The notes under the pieces were generated by a model. It was not told where the DNA came from. It searched no databases and saw nothing but the letters and a program-made list of their open reading frames with translations. Position numbers and translations under genes: made by a program. Below are positions 1-5,748 of a stretch of 9,753 nucleotides of DNA, one piece after another. How positions within the stretch are numbered: position 1 is the stretch's first letter; the number at the start of each line of letters is the position of its first letter. The stretch lies in NCBI GenBank assembly GCA_002309035.1, contig DBWT01000036.1, positions 47,563 through 57,315 of the forward strand. The letters are read 5' to 3'. The DNA comes from Caryophanales bacterium UBA1231 (GTDB taxonomy: Bacteria > Bacillota_I > Bacilli_A > ML615J-28 > CAG-313).

Positions 1-1
1 T

Positions 2-109
2 GTTACAAGAGAACGTATTCGTCAAATTCAAGGAAAAGCAATTCGCCGATTACGTAATCCTGTTCGTTTGAATCGCTTGAGACAAGCACGTGTTCAAAGT
101 GATCGATAA
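2..109 (+). CDS. rpoD: RNA polymerase sigma factor RpoD/SigA, C-terminal fragment
   Basis: This is the last 35 codons and TAA stop of the housekeeping sigma factor; the rest lies left of the window. The readable frame begins VTRERIRQIQGKAIRRLRN, the recognition helix and following helix of sigma region 4.2, which contacts the -35 element. It ends with a short basic tail (RQARVQSDR). The identification rests on this signature and on the neighbours: in Bacillus the primary sigma gene is followed by trmK (yqfN) and the Nif3-family gene yqfO, exactly as here. The stop overlaps the trmK start by one base (TAATG), which suggests translational coupling. Another group 1 or 2 sigma factor is possible in principle, but the context makes the primary sigma by far the best reading. 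Confidence 0.92.
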   Translation, partial: VTRERIRQIQGKAIRRLRNPVRLNRLRQARVQSDR

Positions 110-780
110 TGAAATTAGATGAAAGATTAAATGCTGTTTTATCTTATATTGAATTAGATGATACAGTCTGTGATATTGGTGCAGATCATGGCTATTTATC
201 GATAGCGATGCTTGAAAAAGGAGTATCGTTAGTTCAGGTCGTTGAAAATAAAATAGGACCATTAAACAATGCTAAAAAGAATTTAAAACAATTTAATAAT
301 GTTCTTTTTAGTTTAAGCGATGGAATTGAAAAAATTGATAAAAGAATTGATACTTGTGTTATTTGTGGAATGGGTGGATATACAATCATCGATATTCTAA
401 AAGCCCATTTAGAACAAGCGAAATCTTTTAAAAAGATTATTCTTCAGCCAAATTCGCACATTGAAGTTGTTAGAGCATTTTTAAATGATTATAAGTTTAA
501 AATTGTTGATGAAGACTTAATCGAAATTGATAAACATTTTTATCATATTATTGTTTTAAACAATGAAGAATTAGTAAATTCTTATAGTGATAATGAAATA
601 TTATTTGGACCTATTTTATTAAAGAAACAGCCTATTTCACTTATACATAAATACCAAGCTGTAGTTGATTGTTACAAAATGGTTTTAAAAAGTGATATAA
701 GTGAAAATGAAAGAGAAAGAATAACGAAAGATATTGCTTTAATAATTGACAATATCGATGGAGTTAAATATGAAAGTTAA
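109..780 (+). CDS. trmK: tRNA (adenine(22)-N1)-methyltransferase TrmK
   Basis: The gene encodes a 223-residue SAM-dependent methyltransferase of the TrmK (YqfN, formerly DUF633) family, which makes m1A22 in tRNA in the cytoplasm. The Rossmann motif I is seen as CDIGADHGYL at residues 21-30, followed by an acidic motif II region (VVENKIGP, 44-51). SDG is at 70-72, the family GMGG at 87-90, and LQPN at 112-115 at the position of the catalytic loop of amino-methyltransferases. The C-terminal third is the helical, charged region typical of the family. Length is close to the Bacillus protein. The ATG overlaps the rpoD stop (TAATG) and has no good Shine-Dalgarno sequence, so translation probably depends on ribosomes finishing rpoD. 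Its 3' end overlaps the next gene by 11 bases. All seven Phe codons are TTT, in keeping with the AT-rich genome. Confidence 0.93.
   Translation: MKLDERLNAVLSYIELDDTVCDIGADHGYLSIAMLEKGVSLVQVVENKIGPLNNAKKNLKQFNNVLFSLSDGIEKIDKRIDTCVICGMGGYTIIDILKAHLEQAKSFKKIILQPNSHIEVVRAFLNDYKFKIVDEDLIEIDKHFYHIIVLNNEELVNSYSDNEILFGPILLKKQPISLIHKYQAVVDCYKMVLKSDISENERERITKDIALIIDNIDGVKYES
760..763 (+). promoter_or_regulatory. Ribosome binding site that fixes the Nif3-family start
   Basis: GGAG lies 6 bases before ATG 770, inside the 3' end of trmK. It supports 770 as the start over the upstream in-frame TTG at 746. Confidence 0.6.
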
Positions 781-1549
781 AGAAATCTATGATTATTTAA
801 ATACTTTATATCCAATCAGTAATGCTGAAAGTTTTGATATGGGTAAAGTTGGCTTACAATTTGGTTCTTTTAATGATGAAGTTAGTGGTGTTGTAGTAGC
901 TCTTGATGCAACTAACGAAGTTATTGATGAAGCAATTAAATTGCATGCCAACGTAATTATTACACATCATCCATTTATGTTTCAACCTTTATTAAATTTA
1001 AAATATGATAGCCCATTTGGTCAAAAACTAACAAAAGTATTTAATAATCGTCTCAATATTATGGCATTCCATACAAACTATGATGTTGGTTTTGATGGGA
1101 TGAATGATGTTCTCGCAAAAGAATTAGGATTAAAAGAAATAAAAATGCTTGAAGATAATGTGTCTTCAACTACGCTTATGAGAGTAGGAAAAATTGACAA
1201 AGAAAAAGCAAGTGTTTTTCTTGAAAAAGTCAAAAAAGCCTTTAATCAAAAAGCGATTAAAGTAGCTGGTAATATCAATAAAGAAATCGAAACTATTGGT
1301 ATTATTGGGGGATCAGGATCATCTGAATTCTACCATGCTTTATGTGCTAATGTTGATTTATTTATTACTGGTCAAGTTCCTCATCATTTAGGAATTGAAG
1401 CTATTGATAATGATATTATCCTAGTTGAAGTATCACATGCGGTTGAATTTTTTGGTGTTAAAGAATTATATCAAAAACTTTCAACAAATTTTAAAGATAT
1501 TGAATGGAAATTAATTGAAGAAAATTATGACCCATTTTATATAATTTAA
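770..1549 (+). CDS. Nif3-like dinuclear metal center hexameric protein (YqfO/YbgI family)
   Basis: This is a 259-residue Nif3-family protein (DUF34). Family members form toroidal hexamers with a two-metal site; a GTP cyclohydrolase I type 2 annotation is common but the physiological role is unsettled. Visible metal-site motifs are THHP (His66, His67), HTNYD (His101, Asp105) and the C-terminal SHAVE (His223, Glu226). GGSGSS at 180-185 and DLFITGQVPHH at 196-206 are also family signatures. At this length it matches the short two-lobed E. coli YbgI form and lacks the PII-like insertion that makes Bacillus YqfO about 370 residues. I chose ATG 770 because GGAG at 760-763 is spaced 6 bases upstream and the protein then starts at the family's usual point (MKVKEIYDYL). 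The open frame extends to a TTG at 746, without support. It overlaps trmK by 11 bases and follows it in Bacillus too. Confidence 0.9.
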   Translation: MKVKEIYDYLNTLYPISNAESFDMGKVGLQFGSFNDEVSGVVVALDATNEVIDEAIKLHANVIITHHPFMFQPLLNLKYDSPFGQKLTKVFNNRLNIMAFHTNYDVGFDGMNDVLAKELGLKEIKMLEDNVSSTTLMRVGKIDKEKASVFLEKVKKAFNQKAIKVAGNINKEIETIGIIGGSGSSEFYHALCANVDLFITGQVPHHLGIEAIDNDIILVEVSHAVEFFGVKELYQKLSTNFKDIEWKLIEENYDPFYII

Positions 1550-1560
1550 TAGGAGGAAAT

Positions 1561-4245
1561 ATGAAAAGAGTTTTTAGAATTTTTATTATTTTAGTATTAT
1601 GTTTCATGTTTGCCGGTTGTGAACTTGGTGGAGCTGGCGGTAGTGATTCAGAATTTAAAGGTATCTCTTTAAATAGTGCAACATTTGATTATGATGGCGA
1701 TGTTAAATCAATCTTTATTTCTGGCTTACCTGAAGGTGCAACAGTAGAATATGTTGGTAATGAACAATCTTTACCTGGTAAATATACTGTTAAAGCAACT
1801 GTTACAATTGGCGAAAAAACAAAAGATTTTACAGCAACAATAACAATTGATGATTCAAACACTTTTGCTGGTATCACTTTTGATGGTGCTGAATTTACAT
1901 TTGATAAAAGTGCTCATAGTTTAGCTGCAGCCAACTTACCTGAAGGCTTCACAGTTACTTATGATGGCAACAACCAAGTTAATGCTGGTGAATATACAGT
2001 TAAAGCTAATGTTAAATCACCATTTGGCACAGTTAAAGAATATTCAGCAAAATTAACAATTAAGAAGGCTACAGCTAATCTTAGTGTTCTTGAAAATCAA
2101 AATATGTATCTTGATGAAAACGGTAAGGTAGTTGGTCAATATGAAATTGATAATGACGAACAAACTGTTTCTTACTATTTCACAAGTGGTTTCAGTGGCG
2201 AAGGCGAATACAATGTTACATTTGAAGCTGCTGAATCACAAAACTATGCAAAAGTTGAAAAAACAGTTACAGCATATGTTTATTTAAATCAATACTTTAT
2301 TTCATTCGACAATGCCACATTCTTATTTGATGGTACAGAAAAAGAAGCAGTTGTAAAGAATTTACCTGCTGGTGCAACAGTAGAATATGTTAACAATAAA
2401 CATACTGATCAAGGTCGTTATCAAGTAAGTGCAACAGTTTCAAAAGATGGTAATGAATTATGTACTGTTAGAACTATTATGGTAATCGATCATCCTAAAA
2501 ATGCTGAATTTGAATCTTTCTTAGATGAATTCTTAGTTATGATGGTTGAAGAAGACCAAATGACAATCAATTTCTTCTTTGTACATCCAGAAAACTATGG
2601 TTTAGATCACTATGATGCTGAATTCCCAATTGCAAATTTAGACTATGATCCAGTTGAAGCAGAAGCTGAATTCCAAGAAATCTTTGGTGAACTTCATGCT
2701 TTCGCAGATGCAAATCTATCATTTGAAGAACTTGCAACTTATCGTATTATCGATAATTATTTGAATTATTTACATGGCATTACAGAAGAAATGGAATACA
2801 TGACTAATGGTTATCTAGGTTCATACCTTGGCTATCAAGCTAATATTCCACTAGATCTAGCTGAATACAAATTCCGTAATGAACAAGATATTCAAGATTT
2901 CATCGATTTATTAAATTCATCAGTGGATGCATTCAAGAGTTATTATGAATATACTGTTGAACAATTCAATCGTGGATATGGTTTAACTGATGCAGCTATC
3001 GATAGCGTTGTTTCTCAATGTGAAAAGTTCGTTGCTGAAAAAGAAAATCATTATCTAATTGATATTTTCAATGATAAGATTGATAATATTGATTTTGAAT
3101 TAGTCAATAAGACAAAAGATGAATACAAAGCACTAGCAAAAGCGGGTATTCAAAATGAATTATGTGCTGCATATCAATATATTCAAGAACATTTACCAGA
3201 ATTAAAAGGTAGTGATATCCAAATTGGCGGTTTATCTACTTATGGTGAAGCTGGTCTTGAATACTATCGTCTAAAACTTGGTAATGTTGTTGGTATTCAT
3301 GATATCAATATTACTGAAACAATTAAATTAATTGATGATGCTTTATCATCATACAATGCTAAAATGGACCGTGTTGTTACTCAATATCGTAATTTAGACG
3401 CTCGTGCACAAAATGAATTCTTAAAAGCTGTTCAAGATGGTAAACCTGTTTATACTAAACAAACACCTGATCAATTACTTCAAATGTATCAAGAACTTGC
3501 TAAACAATTCGTTCCTGATATTGCTGAAATGCCTGAAATTTCTATCAAATTAGTTTATGAATCACTAAAAGATAATTTCAGTCCAGCTGCATACTTTGTT
3601 TCACCAATCGATGAAACTCATTATGAATCAATTTATTTAAATCCTAAATATACAGGTGATTACAATTATATCTTCACAACTCTTGCTCATGAAGGATATC
3701 CAGGACACTTATATCAAAATGTTTATACAAAGAGTCTAGATATTCACCCAATTCGTAAGCTTATCAGATCACAAGGTTACATGGAAGGTTGGGCTACTTA
3801 TATGGAACTTAAATCATATCAATGGGTTACAACATATAACACTACCCCACTACGTCTTGCCCTTCAATACAATTATCTAAATGATATTGTTAATGGTCTA
3901 TTATCTTGCCGTGTTGACCTAGGTATTCATACACAAGGTTGGTTACCAGAAGATATCGCTAAATATATGAACCGTGTCTTTGACTCTACATCATACAAAG
4001 CTGCAGATATGCAAGATTTCTATGACCAAGTAGTTGAAATTCCAACTAATATGTCTACATATTTCTTAAGTTGGTTAATTCTTGAACAATTACACGATAA
4101 AGCTGCTGCACAATTAGGTTCTTACTTCAATGAAGTATCATTCAACAAAGTAATTCTTGATTGTGGTGCTGCTCCACTTGAAATCGTAAGCGAAAGATGT
4201 AATCAATTTATTGAAGAACAAAAATTCATTTATGGTATCGAATAA
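1561..4245 (+). CDS. Lipoprotein with Ig-like repeats and a DUF885 metallopeptidase-like domain
   Basis: The product is an 894-residue predicted surface lipoprotein. Residues 1-20 form a lipoprotein signal peptide: a basic start MKRVFR, a hydrophobic core, and FAGC with Cys20 as the likely lipidated residue. A Gly/Ser-rich linker follows (21-31). Residues 32-96, 102-167 and 247-310 are three related beta-rich units sharing F-DG...NLP.GATV.Y...GKYTVKA, resembling bacterial MBG/YDG-type Ig-like modules; 168-241 is a more divergent fourth. Residues from about 315 to 890 match DUF885 (PF05960): LAHEGYPGH at 708-716 (His710, Glu711, His716), MEGWATYME at 741-749 with Glu742 as candidate third ligand, and DLGIHTQGW at 786-794. 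These motifs indicate a zinc peptidase-like fold, probably cleaving peptides outside the cell; the substrate is unknown. A strong AGGAGG ends 4 bases before the ATG, and the gap to the Nif3 gene is 11 bases, so it probably belongs to the rpoD operon. The peptidase part favours TTC over TTT, unlike its upstream neighbours. Confidence 0.88.
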   Translation: MKRVFRIFIILVLCFMFAGCELGGAGGSDSEFKGISLNSATFDYDGDVKSIFISGLPEGATVEYVGNEQSLPGKYTVKATVTIGEKTKDFTATITIDDSNTFAGITFDGAEFTFDKSAHSLAAANLPEGFTVTYDGNNQVNAGEYTVKANVKSPFGTVKEYSAKLTIKKATANLSVLENQNMYLDENGKVVGQYEIDNDEQTVSYYFTSGFSGEGEYNVTFEAAESQNYAKVEKTVTAYVYLNQYFISFDNATFLFDGTEKEAVVKNLPAGATVEYVNNKHTDQGRYQVSATVSKDGNELCTVRTIMVIDHPKNAEFESFLDEFLVMMVEEDQMTINFFFVHPENYGLDHYDAEFPIANLDYDPVEAEAEFQEIFGELHAFADANLSFEELATYRIIDNYLNYLHGITEEMEYMTNGYLGSYLGYQANIPLDLAEYKFRNEQDIQDFIDLLNSSVDAFKSYYEYTVEQFNRGYGLTDAAIDSVVSQCEKFVAEKENHYLIDIFNDKIDNIDFELVNKTKDEYKALAKAGIQNELCAAYQYIQEHLPELKGSDIQIGGLSTYGEAGLEYYRLKLGNVVGIHDINITETIKLIDDALSSYNAKMDRVVTQYRNLDARAQNEFLKAVQDGKPVYTKQTPDQLLQMYQELAKQFVPDIAEMPEISIKLVYESLKDNFSPAAYFVSPIDETHYESIYLNPKYTGDYNYIFTTLAHEGYPGHLYQNVYTKSLDIHPIRKLIRSQGYMEGWATYMELKSYQWVTTYNTTPLRLALQYNYLNDIVNGLLSCRVDLGIHTQGWLPEDIAKYMNRVFDSTSYKAADMQDFYDQVVEIPTNMSTYFLSWLILEQLHDKAAAQLGSYFNEVSFNKVILDCGAAPLEIVSERCNQFIEEQKFIYGIE
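1654..2490 (+). repeat. Ig-like (MBG/YDG-type) repeat region within the lipoprotein gene
   Basis: Three homologous units of about 65 codons lie at 1654-1848, 1864-2061 and 2299-2490, with a divergent unit at about 2062-2283. Units 1 and 3 share an exact 21-base direct repeat (1735-1755 and 2371-2391), which is in frame and 636 bases apart. This is a coding repeat forming a likely extracellular stalk between the lipid anchor and the peptidase domain. It is not a mobile element. Confidence 0.75.
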
Positions 4246-4250
4246 TTGAT

Positions 4251-4290
4251 AAAAAAAGATCCTAGTTTTAAAAACTAGGACTCTTTTTTA
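4251..4290. terminator. Bidirectional Rho-independent terminator
   Basis: An inverted repeat starts 5 bases after the lipoprotein stop. CCTAGTT (4261-4267) pairs with AACTAGG (4273-4279) around a TTAAA loop. The stem extends outward through T4260-A4280 and, past one bulged base, AG and a run of six A paired with CT and six T. The T-tract serves rightward transcripts and the A-tract serves leftward ones. The right arm includes the stop codon of the leftward ferredoxin gene (4288-4290), so both converging genes end on the same structure. Confidence 0.85.
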
Positions 4291-4455
4291 TTCTTCTTCA
4301 ATTGCTTCAACTGGACAGTTTTCTTGGCAAACACCACAATCGATACATTGATCTGGATCAATTACATAGATATCGCCTTCAGAAATTGCTGAAACAGGGC
4401 AGTTGGCTTGGCATGTACCACAAGCGATACAAGCATCAGTTATTTTTCTTGGCAT
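4288..4455 (-). CDS. 2[4Fe-4S] ferredoxin, clostridial type
   Basis: This 55-residue protein lies on the minus strand. It has two perfect CxxCxxCxxxCP motifs, at Cys9/12/15/19 and Cys37/40/43/47, each followed by a small hydrophobic/acidic turn, and an acidic C-terminus (EAIEEE). The internal two-fold symmetry and length match clostridial ferredoxins, which carry low-potential electrons in the cytoplasm for enzymes such as pyruvate:ferredoxin oxidoreductase or hydrogenase; the partner here is not shown. Translation starts at ATG 4455-4453, with AGGAGGA (4461-4467) five bases upstream. A near-consensus promoter lies upstream, and the gene seems to be transcribed alone. It points to anaerobic metabolism. 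It is short enough to be missed by length-filtered gene calling. Confidence 0.95.
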   Translation of the reverse strand: MPRKITDACIACGTCQANCPVSAISEGDIYVIDPDQCIDCGVCQENCPVEAIEEE

Positions 4456-4482
4456 AATAATCCTCCTATTATGTTCGTATCA

Positions 4483-4511
4483 ATTATACTAGAAAATTTC
4501 GCCATTTTCAA
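4483..4511 (-). promoter_or_regulatory. Sigma-A-type promoter of the ferredoxin gene
   Basis: On the minus strand, -35 TTGAAA (4511-4506) and -10 TATAAT (4488-4483) are separated by 17 bases. The -10 is perfect and the -35 is five of six. Transcription would start near 4476, giving a leader of about 20 bases that contains the AGGAGGA site. Confidence 0.8.
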
Positions 4512-4537
4512 ATTAAATAAGAATATTTTTTAAATTG

Positions 4538-4566
4538 TTGATTACTTAATTAATTTATGGTATAAT
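4538..4566 (+). promoter_or_regulatory. Sigma-A-type promoter of the UPF0154 gene, with extended -10
   Basis: -35 TTGATT (4538-4543), a 17-base spacer and -10 TATAAT (4561-4566) are present. The -10 is preceded by TGG, forming an extended -10 (TGnTATAAT). Its -35 lies 26 bases from the -35 of the divergent ferredoxin promoter. GAAAGGAG at 4576-4583 is the ribosome binding site for the ATG at 4594. Confidence 0.8.
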
Positions 4567-4593
4567 ATAATTGTTGAAAGGAGCTCTATTTAT

Positions 4594-4830
4594 ATGGCAT
4601 GGTGGGGTGTATTATTGATCGGTCTTGGTGCCCTTATTGTTGGTTTAGTTGTTGGCTTTTTTGTAACTAGAATTATTTTCCAAAGACAAATGGAAAAAAA
4701 TCCACCTATTTCAAGAGACCAAATTCGTATTATGTATCAACAAATGGGTCGTAAACCTAGTGAAGCAGATATCACTAGAGTTATGAATGCTATGCACATT
4801 CAAAGTCAACCTAAAAAGAAGAAAAAATAG
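4594..4830 (+). CDS. UPF0154 (YneF) family single-pass membrane protein
   Basis: The 78-residue protein has one N-terminal transmembrane helix at about residues 4-29 (rich in Gly, Leu, Val and Ile), followed by a basic turn. The soluble tail carries the family signature KNPPISRDQIRIMYQQMGRK at 35-54, then SEADITRVMNAMH, and ends in a poly-Lys stretch (KKKKK). This matches the YneF/UPF0154 family of low-GC Gram-positives, whose function is unknown to me. The short length, single helix and conserved NPP...QMG..PS block are all as expected for the family. It has its own promoter and a strong ribosome binding site, and it converges on plsY. In Bacillus the yneF gene lies in the same general neighbourhood as plsY and parE. 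The TAG stop lies in the left arm of the shared terminator hairpin. Confidence 0.9.
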   Translation: MAWWGVLLIGLGALIVGLVVGFFVTRIIFQRQMEKNPPISRDQIRIMYQQMGRKPSEADITRVMNAMHIQSQPKKKKK

Positions 4831-4861
4831 GGATATCATCGTTTGATGAAATCTCTATTTT
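4824..4861. terminator. Bidirectional terminator shared by UPF0154 and plsY, containing both stop codons
   Basis: AAAATAG (4824-4830) pairs with CTATTTT (4855-4861). Inside this, after a G-T wobble, GAT pairs with ATC, and after one A-A mismatch TCATC (4836-4840) pairs with GATGA (4845-4849) around a GTTT loop. The A- and T-rich ends suit termination in both directions. The UPF0154 TAG (4828-4830) and the plsY TAG (4857-4855) occupy opposite arms, so each stop codon is base-paired with the complement of the other gene's stop. Confidence 0.8.
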
Positions 4862-5544
4862 TCTTTTGTCTCGTCATTGTTTTCATTTTCGACACGATTT
4901 TTCCTTTTCAAAAGAGCTTTTGTCGTTTTTGGCTCAGTGCCACTTAATAATCGATTGATGTTTGGTAGATGATCGATAAGGATGATGACGACCATAACAC
5001 CTGTGAAGACTGAGAATGCCCAATCAGGATTTGACATAAAGATTGGTGGTAGGAAAAATGATAAGAAGAAAACAATAATGATTGATGTAATGGATGCGGC
5101 TGAAACATATTTTGTGAAAATAACAACCATTAAAAAGATTGTAATGAAGATGATAAAGCAAATAGGATGATAGGCCAGAAGAATTCCTGCTGTACAAGCA
5201 ACGCCTTTACCACCTTTAAAACCAATATAGATTGGGAAAATGTGGCCAATAATGGCTGCTAATCCTAAAAAGATGACAGGAATATGTGGCAATAATGCTT
5301 TATCTAAGATGTTAAAATGGAACAAAAAGACTAAGATTCCACCTTTTAATGCATCTAATACAAAGACTAAAATAGCATAAGGGGTTCCCATAACTCTTAG
5401 AGTATTGGTTGCACCCATATTCTTGCTGCCATGTTCTCTAATGTCAATTTTAAAAAATATTTTACCAACTATTAAGGCGGTTGGGATGGCTCCAATCAAA
5501 TATGAAAGAAGGACAAACCCTATTTCAATTAAAATCTTTATCAT
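4855..5544 (-). CDS. plsY: Glycerol-3-phosphate acyltransferase PlsY
   Basis: This 229-residue integral membrane enzyme transfers the acyl group from acyl-phosphate (made by PlsX) to glycerol-3-phosphate, the first step of phosphatidic acid and membrane lipid synthesis. All three PlsY motifs are visible: GSKNMGATN at 39-47, GHIFPIYIGFKGGKGVA at 100-116 and HLPNINRLLSGTE at 192-204. Hydrophobic segments at about 4-30, 55-76, 88-107, 122-143, 148-170 and 175-191 fit a multi-pass protein. A charged tail of about 25 residues (KRKNRVENENNDETKEK) extends beyond the core. The start at 5544 has a GAGGT-type ribosome binding site (5552-5556) 7 bases upstream. The gene is divergent from parE, as yneS (plsY) sits beside parE in Bacillus. 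A palindrome overlaps its putative -10. Confidence 0.95.
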   Translation of the reverse strand: MIKILIEIGFVLLSYLIGAIPTALIVGKIFFKIDIREHGSKNMGATNTLRVMGTPYAILVFVLDALKGGILVFLFHFNILDKALLPHIPVIFLGLAAIIGHIFPIYIGFKGGKGVACTAGILLAYHPICFIIFITIFLMVVIFTKYVSAASITSIIIVFFLSFFLPPIFMSNPDWAFSVFTGVMVVIILIDHLPNINRLLSGTEPKTTKALLKRKNRVENENNDETKEK

Positions 5545-5568
5545 TGTTATTACCTCAATAAATTATTG

Positions 5569-5584
5569 TGATATAATTATATCA
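5569..5584. promoter_or_regulatory. 16-base perfect palindrome overlapping the likely plsY -10
   Basis: TGATATAATTATATCA reads the same on both strands. On the minus strand it contains TATAAT (5581-5576), the best -10 candidate for plsY, 31 bases before its start codon. No good -35 is seen 16-18 bases upstream (TAGCAA or similar). It could be an operator or simply an AT-rich -10 region; no regulator is identified. Confidence 0.4.
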
Positions 5585-5684
5585 AATAAAGAATTTTTTT
5601 GCTATAAAACCAATATATTTTTGCTAATTATTTGAAAATATTTAGGCAATAAGCCATTATTTTTCAACTTTTAAGTTTATTTAT

Positions 5685-5713
5685 TTGCTTTTTTTTGGGA
5701 AATATAGTATAAT
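5685..5713 (+). promoter_or_regulatory. Sigma-A-type promoter of parE-parC
   Basis: -10 TATAAT (5708-5713) lies 17 bases after TTGCTT (5685-5690), a weak -35 that keeps the TTG. The expected start of transcription near 5720 gives a leader of about 30 bases that includes the AAAGGAG site. A run of eight T in the spacer is notable but may be only local AT bias. Confidence 0.65.
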
Positions 5714-5733
5714 AGAAATATAATGGCGTAAAA

Positions 5734-5740
5734 AAAGGAG
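5734..5740 (+). promoter_or_regulatory. Ribosome binding site that fixes the parE start at 5749
   Basis: AAAGGAG is 8 bases before ATG 5749. The in-frame GTG at 5740 overlaps this site itself, so it cannot be the start served by it. Confidence 0.75.
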
Positions 5741-5748
5741 TGATACTC

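Noticed and set aside
50..262. Minus-strand open frame of 70 codons across the rpoD-trmK junction
   Set aside because: It is a shadow of two conserved coding frames and its translation resembles no family.
746..769. In-frame TTG at 746 as an alternative start for the Nif3-family gene
   Set aside because: It lacks a Shine-Dalgarno sequence, adds residues outside the usual family start, and lengthens the overlap with trmK. ATG 770 has GGAG at 6 bases.
1654..2490. Tandem repeats considered as a CRISPR or mobile element
   Set aside because: They are in-frame coding modules of about 65 residues with diverged sequence, inside one intact gene, with no spacer structure, inverted ends or transposase.
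5405..5635. Open frame of 76 codons on the plus strand across the plsY 5' end
   Set aside because: It is antisense to the conserved first motif of plsY, has no ribosome binding site and no recognisable product. The same applies to 4982-5170 (plus) and 4944-5126 (minus, out of frame in plsY).
5632..5660. Possible second rightward promoter, TTGAAA (5632-5637) and CATTAT (5655-5660)
   Set aside because: The -10 matches only four of six, while the 5685-5713 promoter has a perfect TATAAT closer to parE. In DNA this AT-rich such matches are expected by chance.
5740..5748. In-frame GTG at 5740 as the parE start
   Set aside because: The G of this GTG is the last base of the AAAGGAG ribosome binding site, which is correctly spaced for ATG 5749.
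5545..5748. Riboswitch or structured leader RNA in the plsY-parE intergenic region
   Set aside because: The parE leader after the likely transcription start is only about 30 bases, and apart from the 16-base palindrome I see no stable stem or terminator-antiterminator pair.
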